From Ignavibacteriales bacterium (GTDB lineage Bacteria; Bacteroidota; Ignavibacteria; UBA10030), in NCBI GenBank assembly GCA_026390575.1, contig JAPLFR010000009.1, forward strand, positions 1 to 64,000: a stretch of 64,000 nucleotides of DNA, given 5' to 3'. The notes under the pieces are model-generated. The model had not been told where the DNA came from and searched no databases. It saw nothing but the letters and a program-made list of their open reading frames with translations. Of the stretch, positions 55,059 to 64,000 are shown in pieces (the first letter of the stretch is position 1; every line of letters starts with the position of its first letter). Position numbers and translations under genes: made by a program.

Positions 55059-55448
55059 ATGACGAAGCTGCGAATTCTCATTGTTGACGATATGCCATCT
55101 ATGCGCTTATTGATGCAGCAATATCTTCGCAGTTATAAAGCAGTCATCGTTGTCGGGGAGGCAAGCAACGGTGAGGAAGCATTGACGAAAGCTCAAGAAT
55201 TTCAACCTGATGTTGTAATCTTGGATATGAGTATGCCAGGATTAAGCGGTGTAGAAGTAGCGCGAAGAATTAAATCTTTATCGCTTCATATCTATGTCTA
55301 TTTATGTTCGGCATATGAATTGAAAGAATTTAGGGAGTTGAATATTGATTCTCCGGCAGATGGGTATATTCAAAAATCAAGTATGAAGCCAGAATTGCAG
55401 GCGATGATTCGAAAAGAATTAGAACGAAAAAATATCGTGAAGCCGTAA
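55059..55448 (+). CDS. Single-domain response regulator (CheY-like)
   Basis: The 129-residue protein is a receiver domain with acidic pair DD in ILIVDDMPSM, phosphorylation Asp in VVILDMSMPG, a conserved Ser in YLCSAYE and Lys in YIQKSS. It has no output domain, so it would act by protein contact. ATG at 55059 gives the canonical start, and a TTG at 55032 could add nine residues. No histidine kinase is nearby. Confidence 0.9.
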   Translation: MTKLRILIVDDMPSMRLLMQQYLRSYKAVIVVGEASNGEEALTKAQEFQPDVVILDMSMPGLSGVEVARRIKSLSLHIYVYLCSAYELKEFRELNIDSPADGYIQKSSMKPELQAMIRKELERKNIVKP

Positions 55449-55450
55449 TG

Positions 55451-55681
55451 CTAATTCAAACCGCAAGCCCCGCCGCAGCATGATGTATCTATACCGCAAG
55501 CCCCTCTATCACACTGTGCTGTAGATGTCCCCTTTGTAATAATGCCAGGCAGTGAAATTAACTTTGTAGAGTGAAACGAACCGCAAGCCGGACATTGTAT
55601 GTCTTCGGTGATCTCTTTTCCTTTATGGTAGACATCGTACAGCGTCCTGCATTCTTTACAGCGATAATCGTAAATTGGCAT
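55451..55681 (-). CDS. FmdB-family zinc-ribbon protein
   Basis: The 76-residue protein starts MPIYDYRCKECRTLYD and has two CxxC knuckles (CKEC, CPAC) for one zinc ion. The C-terminus is rich in Cys and Gly (CDRGACGIDTSCCGGACGLN in part). This is the usual FmdB/putative regulatory protein pattern. The function of the family is not established. It converges with the response regulator gene two bases away. Confidence 0.92.
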   Translation of the reverse strand: MPIYDYRCKECRTLYDVYHKGKEITEDIQCPACGSFHSTKLISLPGIITKGTSTAQCDRGACGIDTSCCGGACGLN

Positions 55682-55709
55682 TATGAGTTGTGCTCTCTCT
55701 TGTTATGTC

Positions 55710-58700
55710 TTAGAAAAAGTTCGAGGTACTATCAGTTGTTTTCGTTGTGTGATCCGTACTGTTACTAAATTGACTTGTCGGAACTAAATCATCTTTATCA
55801 AACCGTATGTCCAGCACATCGCGATACAGTCGCATCGAGGCAGTTTTGCACAATTCTTCAAAATTAGTGAATAGTGCAGACACAGGCTTGTCGGATTGGA
55901 ATATATCTTTCGAAGCTATCTTCTTTCCATGGTCAATACGTTCTTGATCAGACGGATAAATAGTACGTATGGCTGTCTTCCCTTGCGGTGAGTTTAGATT
56001 CGGCTTCAAATTACCTTGATCAGATACTTGTCGGTTGATGGAAGATAGAAGAAGTACAAAATCATCCGGCAGGGAATTATCATTTGGATCTCTCTGCGTC
56101 TTTAATTGAGAGAACGCCTCAAATGATGCATTCATAAGTGTATGCAGTTTCGTCAAAGACGATTTAAATGATTCGAAACCGGTAAGTGAGATCGCGGATT
56201 CATCAGCATCGAATTCAATTTGGCGTACAAAGATTTTACTGATCATATGACCCGCAATCATGAACACAATAAGAATCTTTCGTGATAGCCAAATAAAGAA
56301 TTTCGCTATACTCAGAGGAATCTGAGCGAGAAATCCGCTTGCAGTCAATGACAGCAAGGTTAGTTTATCATCGATAACATCTTGTTCATAGATCACACGT
56401 GCAAACCAGAGATTGATGCCTGTGATAATAGATGAAAGACGCGTTTCTGTTTTTTTTGTGTATTGGCTCAATTCATGCGCTAATACATTAGCAAATTCTG
56501 TCATCGTCATTTCCGAAATTATCGGCAGACCGATCGTGAGAGTAAGATCGTCCTCTAAAAAACTAATAATTCCGCGCCGGTAATTTGCCGAAGCATGAAT
56601 CGAACAATCCACGTCAATGGTATCTGGAATTTTGGATCCGACAGCATGACAAACTTTCTCAATAAAAGCTTGGAATGCTGGCTCATTTTTTCGTGAAAGG
56701 GAAATAAAGATCTTTTTTGCACTAGGGCGCGCGATGAGCGGTTTCGCCATAGCCGTGACAAGGAAGATTCCAATAAAGCCTGGAATGAAATATAAAAGAA
56801 ATCCAACGATGAACGAATAATTATTGATCAAAGAAAAATTGTCTTCAATATGATTGAGTGTGATGTTCAATACGAAAAGGATAAGTACACAATACAGTAT
56901 GGGAAGGAGAATCATACACGACGCTGCTAACATCTTTCCGATAAGATATAATTTGGAATGTAAGGAAGCCGGTCTGATTGCTTTTTTTGAGCCGCTAATT
57001 TTAGAAGAACTCATGTTCAGTGTTGAAGCACGGTCGGTTTTTGAGACAGAAGGGGGTGGTGGTGGTTCTGTGTTAGTACTCATGGGAACCGAAGGTGTTT
57101 TCAACATCGGTTCGATGATGCAGAGCGCGCCAGCATTCTTTAACTCGTCGCTATATTCCTGCGCTTTGGCATGATCGATGTTGTGATTCAGCGTAACCAT
57201 TTTGCCTGTGAAGAGTTTTTCAATTCGCTCGGGTGAAGTTTTGAAAAGCTTTGTGAAGCGCTCTTTCACTTTATCAAGTTCTTGCCCTTCGTCTATCTCA
57301 CCTTTGAAAAGAACCCGATATTTTTGGCTTTTTTTTTCACCGGCGGGTTTTGTTTGTTCTTCAACACTTGGCGGGTTTTGTTTCAAGAGCGACCGCAAAA
57401 CATATTGAAGAATGCCGTCATGTTTGTAGTAATCGACTTCGTTGGGTGTGTCAATTCTGCATATCGCGGTGAAATTTTTCTTTGTGCCGTCGTTCGATAC
57501 TGCCGTCACAGTTATTTTTTTTCGAGGTGTAAGGTCGTCTGCGATTCCTTCGATATCGAACACCTCAAGTCCAGAAAGGCCAAGTGTCTGATAATTCTGT
57601 CCTTCTTCGAACTGCAAAGGGAGAACTCCCATCCCGATAAGGTTGCTGCGATGAATGCGCTCAAAGCTCTCTGCGATAACGGCACGAACACCAAGCAATG
57701 CGGGACCTTTTGCAGCCCAATCGCGCGACGATCCGGAGCCGTATTCTTTGCCTGCAAGAATGATGAGCGGAGTTCCATCCTTTTTGTATTTCATCGCCGC
57801 ATCGAAAATCGAAATCGGCTCTTTGGAGGATGGATGAAGTGTAACGCTTCCTTCAACCCCCGGAAGTAGCAAGTTCTTCAAACGGATATTAGCGAATGTT
57901 CCACGCATCATAATTTCATGATTGCCTCTGCGCGCCCCGTACTGGTTAAAATCTTTTTTATGTACACCGAGAGACATGAGGAATTCACCTGCAGAACTTT
58001 TTTCACTGAACGAACCGGCAGGCGATATATGATCTGTCGTAACGGAATCGCCAAGCACGGCAAGTACGTGTGCATGGTGAATATTCTGCAGTGGTTTTGG
58101 CTCGCGCGGAAGATTTTCAAAATATGGCGGCGCTTTGATGTATGTAGAATTTGGTTCCCATGCGTATTGCACACCGAGAGGTACCGGCAAATTCTTCCAT
58201 TCCGCTTCACCTTCAAATACGTTCGTATATTCCTGCTTGAACATTTCCGATTTCACACTCTCGTGCATGGTTTGTTCAATTTCCAGCGAGGTAGGCCAGA
58301 TGTCTCTGAGAAAGATCGGCTCGTTATGTTTTCCTACTCCAATTGGATCTATGAGGAAGTCGATATCCATTGTACCGGCAAGTGCATACGCCACAACGAG
58401 CGGCGGAGATGCGAGATAATTTGAACGCGTGTTTGGATTCACACGCCCTTCAAAGTTCCTGTTGCCGGAAAGAACTGCCGCTGCCACAAGATCGTTTTCC
58501 TGAATTGCTTTCGAAATAGTTTCCGGTAATGGACCGCTGTTGCCAATGCATGTGGTACAACCATACCCTACGATGTGGAATCCAAGAGATTCAAGTGGTT
58601 GCATCAAGTTTGCTTCACGCAAATATTCAGTGACGACTTTAGAACCGGGTGCGAAACTTGTTTTTACCCAAGGTTTTGTTTGCAATCCTTTTTCAGTTGC

Positions 58701-60128
58701 ATTCTTTGCAAGAAGTCCGGCAGCGATGAGCACGGATGGATTCGACGTGTTCGTGCAGCTTGTAATTGCTGCGATGACGATAGAACCATGATGTAAGTCG
58801 AACTGAGATTCTCCTATTTGAACGGGAACACTTTTAAGAAAATCAGGCTTTACTGAATCATCCGAATAATATGCCCAATTAGCCGCAGTCATCTTGTTGA
58901 TGGACGTGCCTTTACTTTCTAGTGCTTCAACAAGTGATGAGCGGAATGAAGTCTTCGATTTCGATAACGGAATTCGGTCTTGCGGCCGCTTTGGTCCAGC
59001 GATGCTTGGTTCAACAGCAGCGAGATCAAGATCGATGATCTCAGAAAACTCCGGATCCGGAGTTTCTGCCGTGTGGATGAGTTCTTGTTCTTTGAGATAC
59101 GCTTCTGCGAGAGCGATTTGTTCTTCACTTCGTCCTGTGAAGCGAAGAAAGTTTATTGTTTCAGCATCAACAGGGAAGAAACCCATCGTTGCACCGTACT
59201 CAGGAGCCATATTCGCAATCGTCGCCCGATCTGCAAGCGCGAGTGAAGCAAGTCCAGGGCCAAAGAACTCTACAAATTTTCCTACGACGCCTTTCTTTCG
59301 CAGCAATTGTGTTACTGTCAGCACAAGATCGGTCGCGGTTGCGCCGGGCTTCAGTTTTCCGCGCAGCTTGAAACCAACGACTTGCGGAATAAGCATAGAA
59401 ATCGGTTGACCGAGCATTGCAGCTTCTGCTTCGATGCCGCCGACGCCCCAGCCAAGAACGCCAAGCCCATTGATCATTGTCGTGTGAGAATCGGTACCGA
59501 CAACGGTGTCAGGATATGCAAAGGTTTCGTTGTCGTTCAGTGAAGTAAAGACGACCTGTGCAAGATATTCAAGATTAATTTGATGAACGATGCCGGTATC
59601 CGGCGGAACGACACGGAAATTTTTGAATGCTTGTTGCCCCCAGCGAAGGAAGGCATACCGTTCTCGGTTTCGTTCAAACTCTAATGTTGCATTATTTCTG
59701 AAGGCGGTCGAAGTTCCGTACTCATCTACCTGTACCGAATGGTCGATGACGAGATCCACCGGTTGCATCGGATTGATTTTGTTTGGATCGCCGCCCATCT
59801 TGATCATTGCATCTCTCATGACGGCAAGGTCAACGATGCAAGGTACGCCGGTAAAATCCTGCAGAAGAACGCGTGCAGGCATGAAAGCAATTTCTGTATT
59901 TGGCTTTGCAGCTGCATTCCAACGAACCAGTCCTTCAATATCTTCTTTTCGGACAACTCTTCCATCTTCGCGGCGCAGCAGATTTTCTAGTAAAATTCGC
60001 AGGGAAAATGGCAGGTGCGAAAGTTGTACATCCATGGAGTCTTGCAATGCAGAAAGGGAATAGATGGTTATTTCTTTCCCGCCAACTTGGAGAATTCTTT
60101 TTGTTTGGAATGAATCAATACTCTTCAT
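55710..60128 (-). CDS. acnA: Aconitate hydratase fused to a membrane M48-like pseudo-peptidase
   Basis: One frame of 1472 codons. Residues 1 to about 915 are a complete AcnA-type aconitase interconverting citrate and isocitrate. The Fe-S cysteines lie in [14 protein letters not shown] and [11 protein letters not shown], and swivel-domain residues in [12 protein letters not shown]. After a linker, about 936-1010 is a small domain ([18 protein letters not shown]). A proline-rich stretch, two membrane helices (about 1065-1130) and an M48-type domain follow. In that domain the zinc motif reads HELSQ (about 1218-1222) instead of HExxH, while the downstream EFDADE ligand is kept. The junction contains nine A in a row, so a frameshift joining two genes must be excluded. 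Confidence 0.85.
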   Translation of the reverse strand: MKSIDSFQTKRILQVGGKEITIYSLSALQDSMDVQLSHLPFSLRILLENLLRREDGRVVRKEDIEGLVRWNAAAKPNTEIAFMPARVLLQDFTGVPCIVDLAVMRDAMIKMGGDPNKINPMQPVDLVIDHSVQVDEYGTSTAFRNNATLEFERNRERYAFLRWGQQAFKNFRVVPPDTGIVHQINLEYLAQVVFTSLNDNETFAYPDTVVGTDSHTTMINGLGVLGWGVGGIEAEAAMLGQPISMLIPQVVGFKLRGKLKPGATATDLVLTVTQLLRKKGVVGKFVEFFGPGLASLALADRATIANMAPEYGATMGFFPVDAETINFLRFTGRSEEQIALAEAYLKEQELIHTAETPDPEFSEIIDLDLAAVEPSIAGPKRPQDRIPLSKSKTSFRSSLVEALESKGTSINKMTAANWAYYSDDSVKPDFLKSVPVQIGESQFDLHHGSIVIAAITSCTNTSNPSVLIAAGLLAKNATEKGLQTKPWVKTSFAPGSKVVTEYLREANLMQPLESLGFHIVGYGCTTCIGNSGPLPETISKAIQENDLVAAAVLSGNRNFEGRVNPNTRSNYLASPPLVVAYALAGTMDIDFLIDPIGVGKHNEPIFLRDIWPTSLEIEQTMHESVKSEMFKQEYTNVFEGEAEWKNLPVPLGVQYAWEPNSTYIKAPPYFENLPREPKPLQNIHHAHVLAVLGDSVTTDHISPAGSFSEKSSAGEFLMSLGVHKKDFNQYGARRGNHEIMMRGTFANIRLKNLLLPGVEGSVTLHPSSKEPISIFDAAMKYKKDGTPLIILAGKEYGSGSSRDWAAKGPALLGVRAVIAESFERIHRSNLIGMGVLPLQFEEGQNYQTLGLSGLEVFDIEGIADDLTPRKKITVTAVSNDGTKKNFTAICRIDTPNEVDYYKHDGILQYVLRSLLKQNPPSVEEQTKPAGEKKSQKYRVLFKGEIDEGQELDKVKERFTKLFKTSPERIEKLFTGKMVTLNHNIDHAKAQEYSDELKNAGALCIIEPMLKTPSVPMSTNTEPPPPPSVSKTDRASTLNMSSSKISGSKKAIRPASLHSKLYLIGKMLAASCMILLPILYCVLILFVLNITLNHIEDNFSLINNYSFIVGFLLYFIPGFIGIFLVTAMAKPLIARPSAKKIFISLSRKNEPAFQAFIEKVCHAVGSKIPDTIDVDCSIHASANYRRGIISFLEDDLTLTIGLPIISEMTMTEFANVLAHELSQYTKKTETRLSSIITGINLWFARVIYEQDVIDDKLTLLSLTASGFLAQIPLSIAKFFIWLSRKILIVFMIAGHMISKIFVRQIEFDADESAISLTGFESFKSSLTKLHTLMNASFEAFSQLKTQRDPNDNSLPDDFVLLLSSINRQVSDQGNLKPNLNSPQGKTAIRTIYPSDQERIDHGKKIASKDIFQSDKPVSALFTNFEELCKTASMRLYRDVLDIRFDKDDLVPTSQFSNSTDHTTKTTDSTSNFF

Positions 60129-60237
60129 CAAAGGTGTATATCCAGATGTAATACGGTTTCTATGTTCCTCTAATATAAAAAAAATAACCGGAAATGGCTC
60201 TGTTTTTTAAATTTTTACTTGTACATTCATTTCAATA

Positions 60238-61452
60238 ATGAAAAGATTACTACCTTCAATTCTCATAATTATTAACATTTTCATCCAGCAAATAATTGCA
60301 CAAACAAAGCTGGATTCCGTAATATCTTTGCGCCAGCGTGGAATTCAGTTGTATGTGCAAGGTGATTATCGTGGTGCGGCGTTGACATTCAAGACCTGCC
60401 TCTCTGATTCGACAAAGGATACACTTGCGAATTATTATTCGGGTTTATGTGCATACCAACTGGGAGATTATCCGCTCGCGCAGGCAAACTTTTCTATTAC
60501 GATTCATAACGACAGCCTGTCGAAATCTTCCTATTTCCAGCGCGGTCGTGTTCATGCGAGCATGGGATTATTTCCTGCAGCCATCAACGATTATGAAAAT
60601 GCAATTTGCAGGGATTCTACATTTCGACCGGCTCGCATCGAGCTCCTAAAAACATTGTGTCTCCTTCAACGATATGATACTGCTGTTGCTCTTGCAGATA
60701 CAAATTCAATTGATGAATTGGTCACAGTTGGGCGCGGACTCGTGGCAGCAATGAAACATCAAGCGGCGGTGCTAATAGCACACAGGGCAACCAAGCTTGA
60801 TTATAATAGCTATGCTGCGCAAATGCTCCTTGGCGATACTTATTTCGGAATGGATGATTTCAAAGACGCTCTTGGTGTGTATGCGGGATTGTTGTATTAT
60901 TATAAGGATGCTGTTTCGGCAGTTCGGAAACTCGCAATTTGCTTCAGTCAGCGCAAAACAAAGGAAGATTATTCTATCGCTATCCGTTTCATGCAAAAAT
61001 ATTTTGATCTCTCAAGTGATTATAATGCATCGGATTTAGGACGTATCGGTAGCTGGTTTTATGCGAGAAACGAATATGACTCGGCACTTGCTTATTTCGA
61101 TCATGCTGTACGGCTTGACTCTTTAAATCCTGTACCTCATTACAATTTAGGTTCAACGCTTCTCAAAAAAGATAGTTTGGATGCAGCAAGAAACGAGTTG
61201 AATACGGCGTATATCCTTTCAAAAAGTTCTTTAGACCTGAGTGCTTCAGTATTGACATCTCTTGGCGGCATCTATTATAAACAGCGATCGTTGTTTAGTG
61301 CTATCAATGCATATAAACAGGCGATTGATTTGTCATCGGCAAATGCTCAGGCGATGTACGGATTAGCACTGTGTTATGATTTATCACCGGGATGGCAGGA
61401 AAATGCATTACAGTGGTACAATAAAATTTCTGCAGAATACATCCGGGAATGA
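60238..61452 (+). CDS. Exported TPR protein, probably frameshifted near its end
   Basis: The 404-residue protein has a signal peptide (ending IIAQ) and about nine tetratricopeptide repeats (for example GIQLYVQGDYRGAALTFKTCL, NEYDSALAYFDHAVRLDSLNPVPHYNLG in part). The frame stops at 61450-61452. In the next frame the sequence continues as SGNDEQLVIYAKKRVQELTK and ends in a lysine-rich tail at 61531, exactly the kind of C-terminus such proteins have. Loss of one base near 61438 would restore it. The intact gene would span 60238-61531. The TlpA-like gene follows. Confidence 0.85.
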   Translation: MKRLLPSILIIINIFIQQIIAQTKLDSVISLRQRGIQLYVQGDYRGAALTFKTCLSDSTKDTLANYYSGLCAYQLGDYPLAQANFSITIHNDSLSKSSYFQRGRVHASMGLFPAAINDYENAICRDSTFRPARIELLKTLCLLQRYDTAVALADTNSIDELVTVGRGLVAAMKHQAAVLIAHRATKLDYNSYAAQMLLGDTYFGMDDFKDALGVYAGLLYYYKDAVSAVRKLAICFSQRKTKEDYSIAIRFMQKYFDLSSDYNASDLGRIGSWFYARNEYDSALAYFDHAVRLDSLNPVPHYNLGSTLLKKDSLDAARNELNTAYILSKSSLDLSASVLTSLGGIYYKQRSLFSAINAYKQAIDLSSANAQAMYGLALCYDLSPGWQENALQWYNKISAEYIRE

Positions 61453-61577
61453 TGAGCAACTTGTGATTTATGCAAAGAAACGAGTTCAAGAATTAACAAA
61501 ACAGATCAAAGATGAAAAACAGAAAAAATGATAAAGCAATAATTATTTCATCACTCATCTTTTAGGAAGGAATCATT

Positions 61578-63212
61578 ATGAAACATGTACTCTTTGTTGT
61601 TGCCTTACTAAGTATTATGAGTTGTACATTGTTCTGCCAGACTATAATTTCAGGAAGAGTGACCGGCTATGATGGCAAGCCGATGATCAAAGCGAATGTT
61701 CAAATTAAAAAACCACTTACGAGAAATTCTATTGCGGAAACAACAGTAGCAAATGATGGTAACTACAGCTTGACGACGCTTGACTCTGGAATCGTGCTCG
61801 TTACGTATACTGGCGTAAATCATAAGTTATACGATGTTGCACTCTATATAGAGAAGCCTTCCTCGATTAAGCTCGATGTCCAATTAAGTACATACGATTA
61901 TTTCGATACTATTTCTTCGGTGAACATTATTGGAGATTTCAATAATTTCAACTTCGGAACCGCTCAATTAATGACGAAACAAGACGATGGTACTTTTATA
62001 TCTGAGTTTGAAACTAAAGCCGATACGTTCAAATATCAAATTCTGGGGGTCGAGACGACTGGTAAAAGCATCAATGGCACTCAATCAGATGGATTTAAAC
62101 GTGATCCCGATGGTGATTATCGTTCCTTAGTGTATCCAAAAGATGGAAAAGTGAAAATAATTTTTAAACCAGCCAAACTTGTGCGTTCGAATACAAATGC
62201 GCAGGCACAATTTCTTGGAGATGATTCACTCAACAGTAGATTCTCATCTATCTATGATGAGATGATGAAAAGGGAATACGCATATAGAAATGCTGCCCGC
62301 GCATTCGAGAAAACGGGTAGAGATCGGAAAGATTTTCAATTTGATTGGTCGGCAGATAAATCTTATCTCACATCAAATGTCATGCAGGAGAAAGTGCCGA
62401 TTCTAAAACAACTCTATATTTTGAGTTATCTGAATTTAAGCATGTTTCGTGTTCCTGATTTGGATTCTAACATTACCAACCTCGTTTTTTCAAATATCTT
62501 GCCAACCTCTCCGCTATGGTCTTTGAGTCCATTTTCCATTTACGCGACTTCTCCATCTGGACATGCAACGAGAACGGATAATTACATTCAAGAAATGGAG
62601 GAAAAGAATCCCGATATCAATGTAAGAGCTAATTTTGTCATGAACCGAATGATGATGGCGCAATACAGTCACAAAACCGAAGAATATTTCAAACTCTATG
62701 ATAAGATGGTCACAGAATTTAAAGATACAGATGTTGGTAAAATGACAAAGGAACGATTTTCTCGCGAACTGAAATTGAAAACAGGAACGCCTGTTCCAGA
62801 CTTCTCATTCGTTTCTATGGACGATCCAAAGATTGTACACACAAATAAAACCCTTTTAGGGCGAGTGTACTTACTTGACTTTTGGTCGACTTGGTGCGGA
62901 GGATGTGTGGCAGAAATGGAGAATCTTCATAAAACATATGAAAAATTTAAACCGGTGGGATTTGAAATACTTAGTCTCTCTTTTGATGGAAAGCTGGAAG
63001 ATGTTATTAAATTCCGGAAGAACAAATGGAAAATGCCTTGGTTCAATTCGCTAATAGAAAAAGGGTTTGATAACGATATAGTAAAACAGTTTGATATCAT
63101 AGGCGTTCCAACACCCGTTTTAGTTGATAAGACCGGAAAAATTCTTGCGCTTAACGAGGATTTGCGCGGCGAGAAATTAGAAAAAATGTTGGATAAGGTT
63201 TTTGCTCAGTAG
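61578..63212 (+). CDS. TlpA-like thioredoxin lipoprotein or exported protein with added beta domains
   Basis: The 544-residue protein has a signal peptide (ending LFCQ) and a carboxypeptidase-regulatory-like domain (about 22-105; IISGRVTGYDGKPMIKANVQI in part). An AMPK/CBM48-like beta domain follows (about 110-190; VNIIGDFNNFNF, KADTFKYQIL), then a helical region, and a C-terminal thioredoxin fold (about 395-540) with the active site WCGGC in LLDFWSTWCGGC. The cis-proline region is GVPTPVLVDK. It reduces or makes disulfides in the periplasm. AGGAAGGA precedes the ATG. Confidence 0.9.
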   Translation: MKHVLFVVALLSIMSCTLFCQTIISGRVTGYDGKPMIKANVQIKKPLTRNSIAETTVANDGNYSLTTLDSGIVLVTYTGVNHKLYDVALYIEKPSSIKLDVQLSTYDYFDTISSVNIIGDFNNFNFGTAQLMTKQDDGTFISEFETKADTFKYQILGVETTGKSINGTQSDGFKRDPDGDYRSLVYPKDGKVKIIFKPAKLVRSNTNAQAQFLGDDSLNSRFSSIYDEMMKREYAYRNAARAFEKTGRDRKDFQFDWSADKSYLTSNVMQEKVPILKQLYILSYLNLSMFRVPDLDSNITNLVFSNILPTSPLWSLSPFSIYATSPSGHATRTDNYIQEMEEKNPDINVRANFVMNRMMMAQYSHKTEEYFKLYDKMVTEFKDTDVGKMTKERFSRELKLKTGTPVPDFSFVSMDDPKIVHTNKTLLGRVYLLDFWSTWCGGCVAEMENLHKTYEKFKPVGFEILSLSFDGKLEDVIKFRKNKWKMPWFNSLIEKGFDNDIVKQFDIIGVPTPVLVDKTGKILALNEDLRGEKLEKMLDKVFAQ

Positions 63213-63315
63213 TGTTCGTATAAAGAATATTTCTCTATTCCATATCAGTTGAATAACAGGTCACTTCTCACTATATTTTCTAAGAGATCTTTAGAAAAGG
63301 AGAATCTACAAGGAA

Positions 63316-64000
63316 TTGCCCAAACGGACTGATATTCATTCCATCCTCATTATTGGTTCCGGACCTATTGTAATCGGACAGGCGTGCGAGTTCGATTATT
63401 CCGGAACCCAAGCCTGTCGTGTTCTTCGCCAAGAAGGGTATCGTGTTATTCTCGTCAACAGTAATCCTGCAACGATTATGACTGACCCTGAATTTGCCGA
63501 TGCCACGTATATTGAACCCATTACACCGGAATTTGTTGAAAAAATAATTGAACGTGAAAGACCGGATGTTATCCTGCCGACCATGGGCGGACAAACAGCC
63601 CTCAACACTGCAGTGTCGCTTGCAGAAAACGGAGTGTTGAAAAAATACAACGTCGAATTAATTGGTGCGAAACTTGAAGCCATTAAAATGGCAGAAGACC
63701 GTGAATTATTTCGCGCTGCAATGGATCGAGCTGGACTTCAAAGTGCGCGCGGTGGATTCGTACATTCATTTGAAGAAGCGCTCATAATAGCAAACCAAAT
63801 TGGTTTTCCACTTATCATACGTCCTTCATTCACGTTGGGAGGTACGGGCGGCGGCACAGCATACAATATCGAAGAATTCCAGACCAAAGTTGTCCACGGT
63901 CTGACCAGCAGTCCTATCCATCAGGTTCTCATTGAAGAATCGGTGATTGGCTGGAAAGAATATGAATTAGAAGTGATGCGTGACCTGAAGGATAACGTTG
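63316..64000 (+). CDS. carB: Carbamoyl-phosphate synthase large subunit, 5' part
   Basis: The frame runs off the right edge of the window. The first 228 residues are clearly Car[53 protein letters not shown] and the first ATP-grasp [12 protein letters not shown]. The start is taken as TTG at 63316, because it gives the canonical 'MPKRTDI' N-terminus and there is no nearby ATG in frame. The enzyme makes carbamoyl phosphate for arginine and pyrimidine synthesis. CarA is not in view. Confidence 0.95.
   Translation, partial: MPKRTDIHSILIIGSGPIVIGQACEFDYSGTQACRVLRQEGYRVILVNSNPATIMTDPEFADATYIEPITPEFVEKIIERERPDVILPTMGGQTALNTAVSLAENGVLKKYNVELIGAKLEAIKMAEDRELFRAAMDRAGLQSARGGFVHSFEEALIIANQIGFPLIIRPSFTLGGTGGGTAYNIEEFQTKVVHGLTSSPIHQVLIEESVIGWKEYELEVMRDLKDNV

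Noticed and set aside
57282-57869. Plus-strand frame of 195 codons opposite the aconitase/M48 gene
   Set aside because: Antisense shadow of a clearly conserved enzyme. No independent support.

Overview
The window looks like a chromosome segment from the Fibrobacteres-Chlorobi-Bacteroidetes group, most likely an Ignavibacteria-type bacterium. The reasons are four secreted proteins ending in the 'NYPNPFNP ... KKLMLMK' type C-terminal sorting tail of type IX secretion, a PorV/PorQ-like protein, a TonB-dependent receptor with an N-terminal carboxypeptidase-regulatory-like domain, many Bacteroidota-style lipoproteins, and membrane-bound AraC regulation. No rRNA, tRNA or CRISPR array was seen. The placement is an inference from protein families, not from a marker gene.

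Layout. 1-7,018: the end of an unknown gene, a small inverted-repeat element with a visible target duplication, then a tight four-gene surface operon (lipoprotein, TonB receptor, PorV-like protein, beta-propeller lipoprotein). 7,082-10,506 (minus): pyruvate dehydrogenase E1 alpha, E1 beta and E2. 10,670-14,014 (minus): a large multidomain type IX cargo protein. 14,453-16,954: a small redox cluster (Rieske lipoprotein, b561-like membrane protein, YceI protein, c-type cytochrome with a type IX tail). 16,977-17,514: a second copy of the inverted-repeat element and a decayed acetyltransferase. 17,651 to about 23,290: an integron-like gene-cassette array with attC-like sites but no integrase gene in view. 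Its cargo is a TPR lipoprotein, a beta-helix protein, an FG-GAP/VCBS protein, an unknown exported protein and an alpha/beta hydrolase. 23,562-27,796: membrane AraC regulator, type IX cargo protein and a MacB/FtsX-type ABC pair, followed by the relic of a type IX tail.

28,337-41,267 is mostly housekeeping: EamA transporter, TrmH, NamZ-type muramidase, PlsC, GatC, KdsB, PyrG, a YbgF/CpoB-like lipoprotein and RecG. 41,594-45,472 is a compact unexplained pathway: two D-Ala-D-Ala-ligase-like ATP-grasp enzymes, a GNAT acetyltransferase and a lysine 2,3-aminomutase-type radical SAM enzyme, closed by a clear terminator. An M24 peptidase and a frameshifted DUF1080 protein follow. 47,580-54,873 is a TetR-controlled tripartite ABC-2 exporter with a good promoter and a palindromic operator candidate. 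55,059-64,000 holds a response regulator, an FmdB zinc ribbon, an aconitase fused in frame to a membrane M48-like domain with HExxQ in place of HExxH, a TPR protein, a TlpA-like thioredoxin and the start of carB.

The most noteworthy items are the integrase-less cassette array, the aconitase/M48 fusion (its junction lies on a run of nine A), and the beta-lysine/ATP-grasp cluster. Single-base frame breaks at about 46,950 and 61,438, together with the nine-A junction, mean that sequencing errors must be excluded before any of these frame-dependent claims is trusted.
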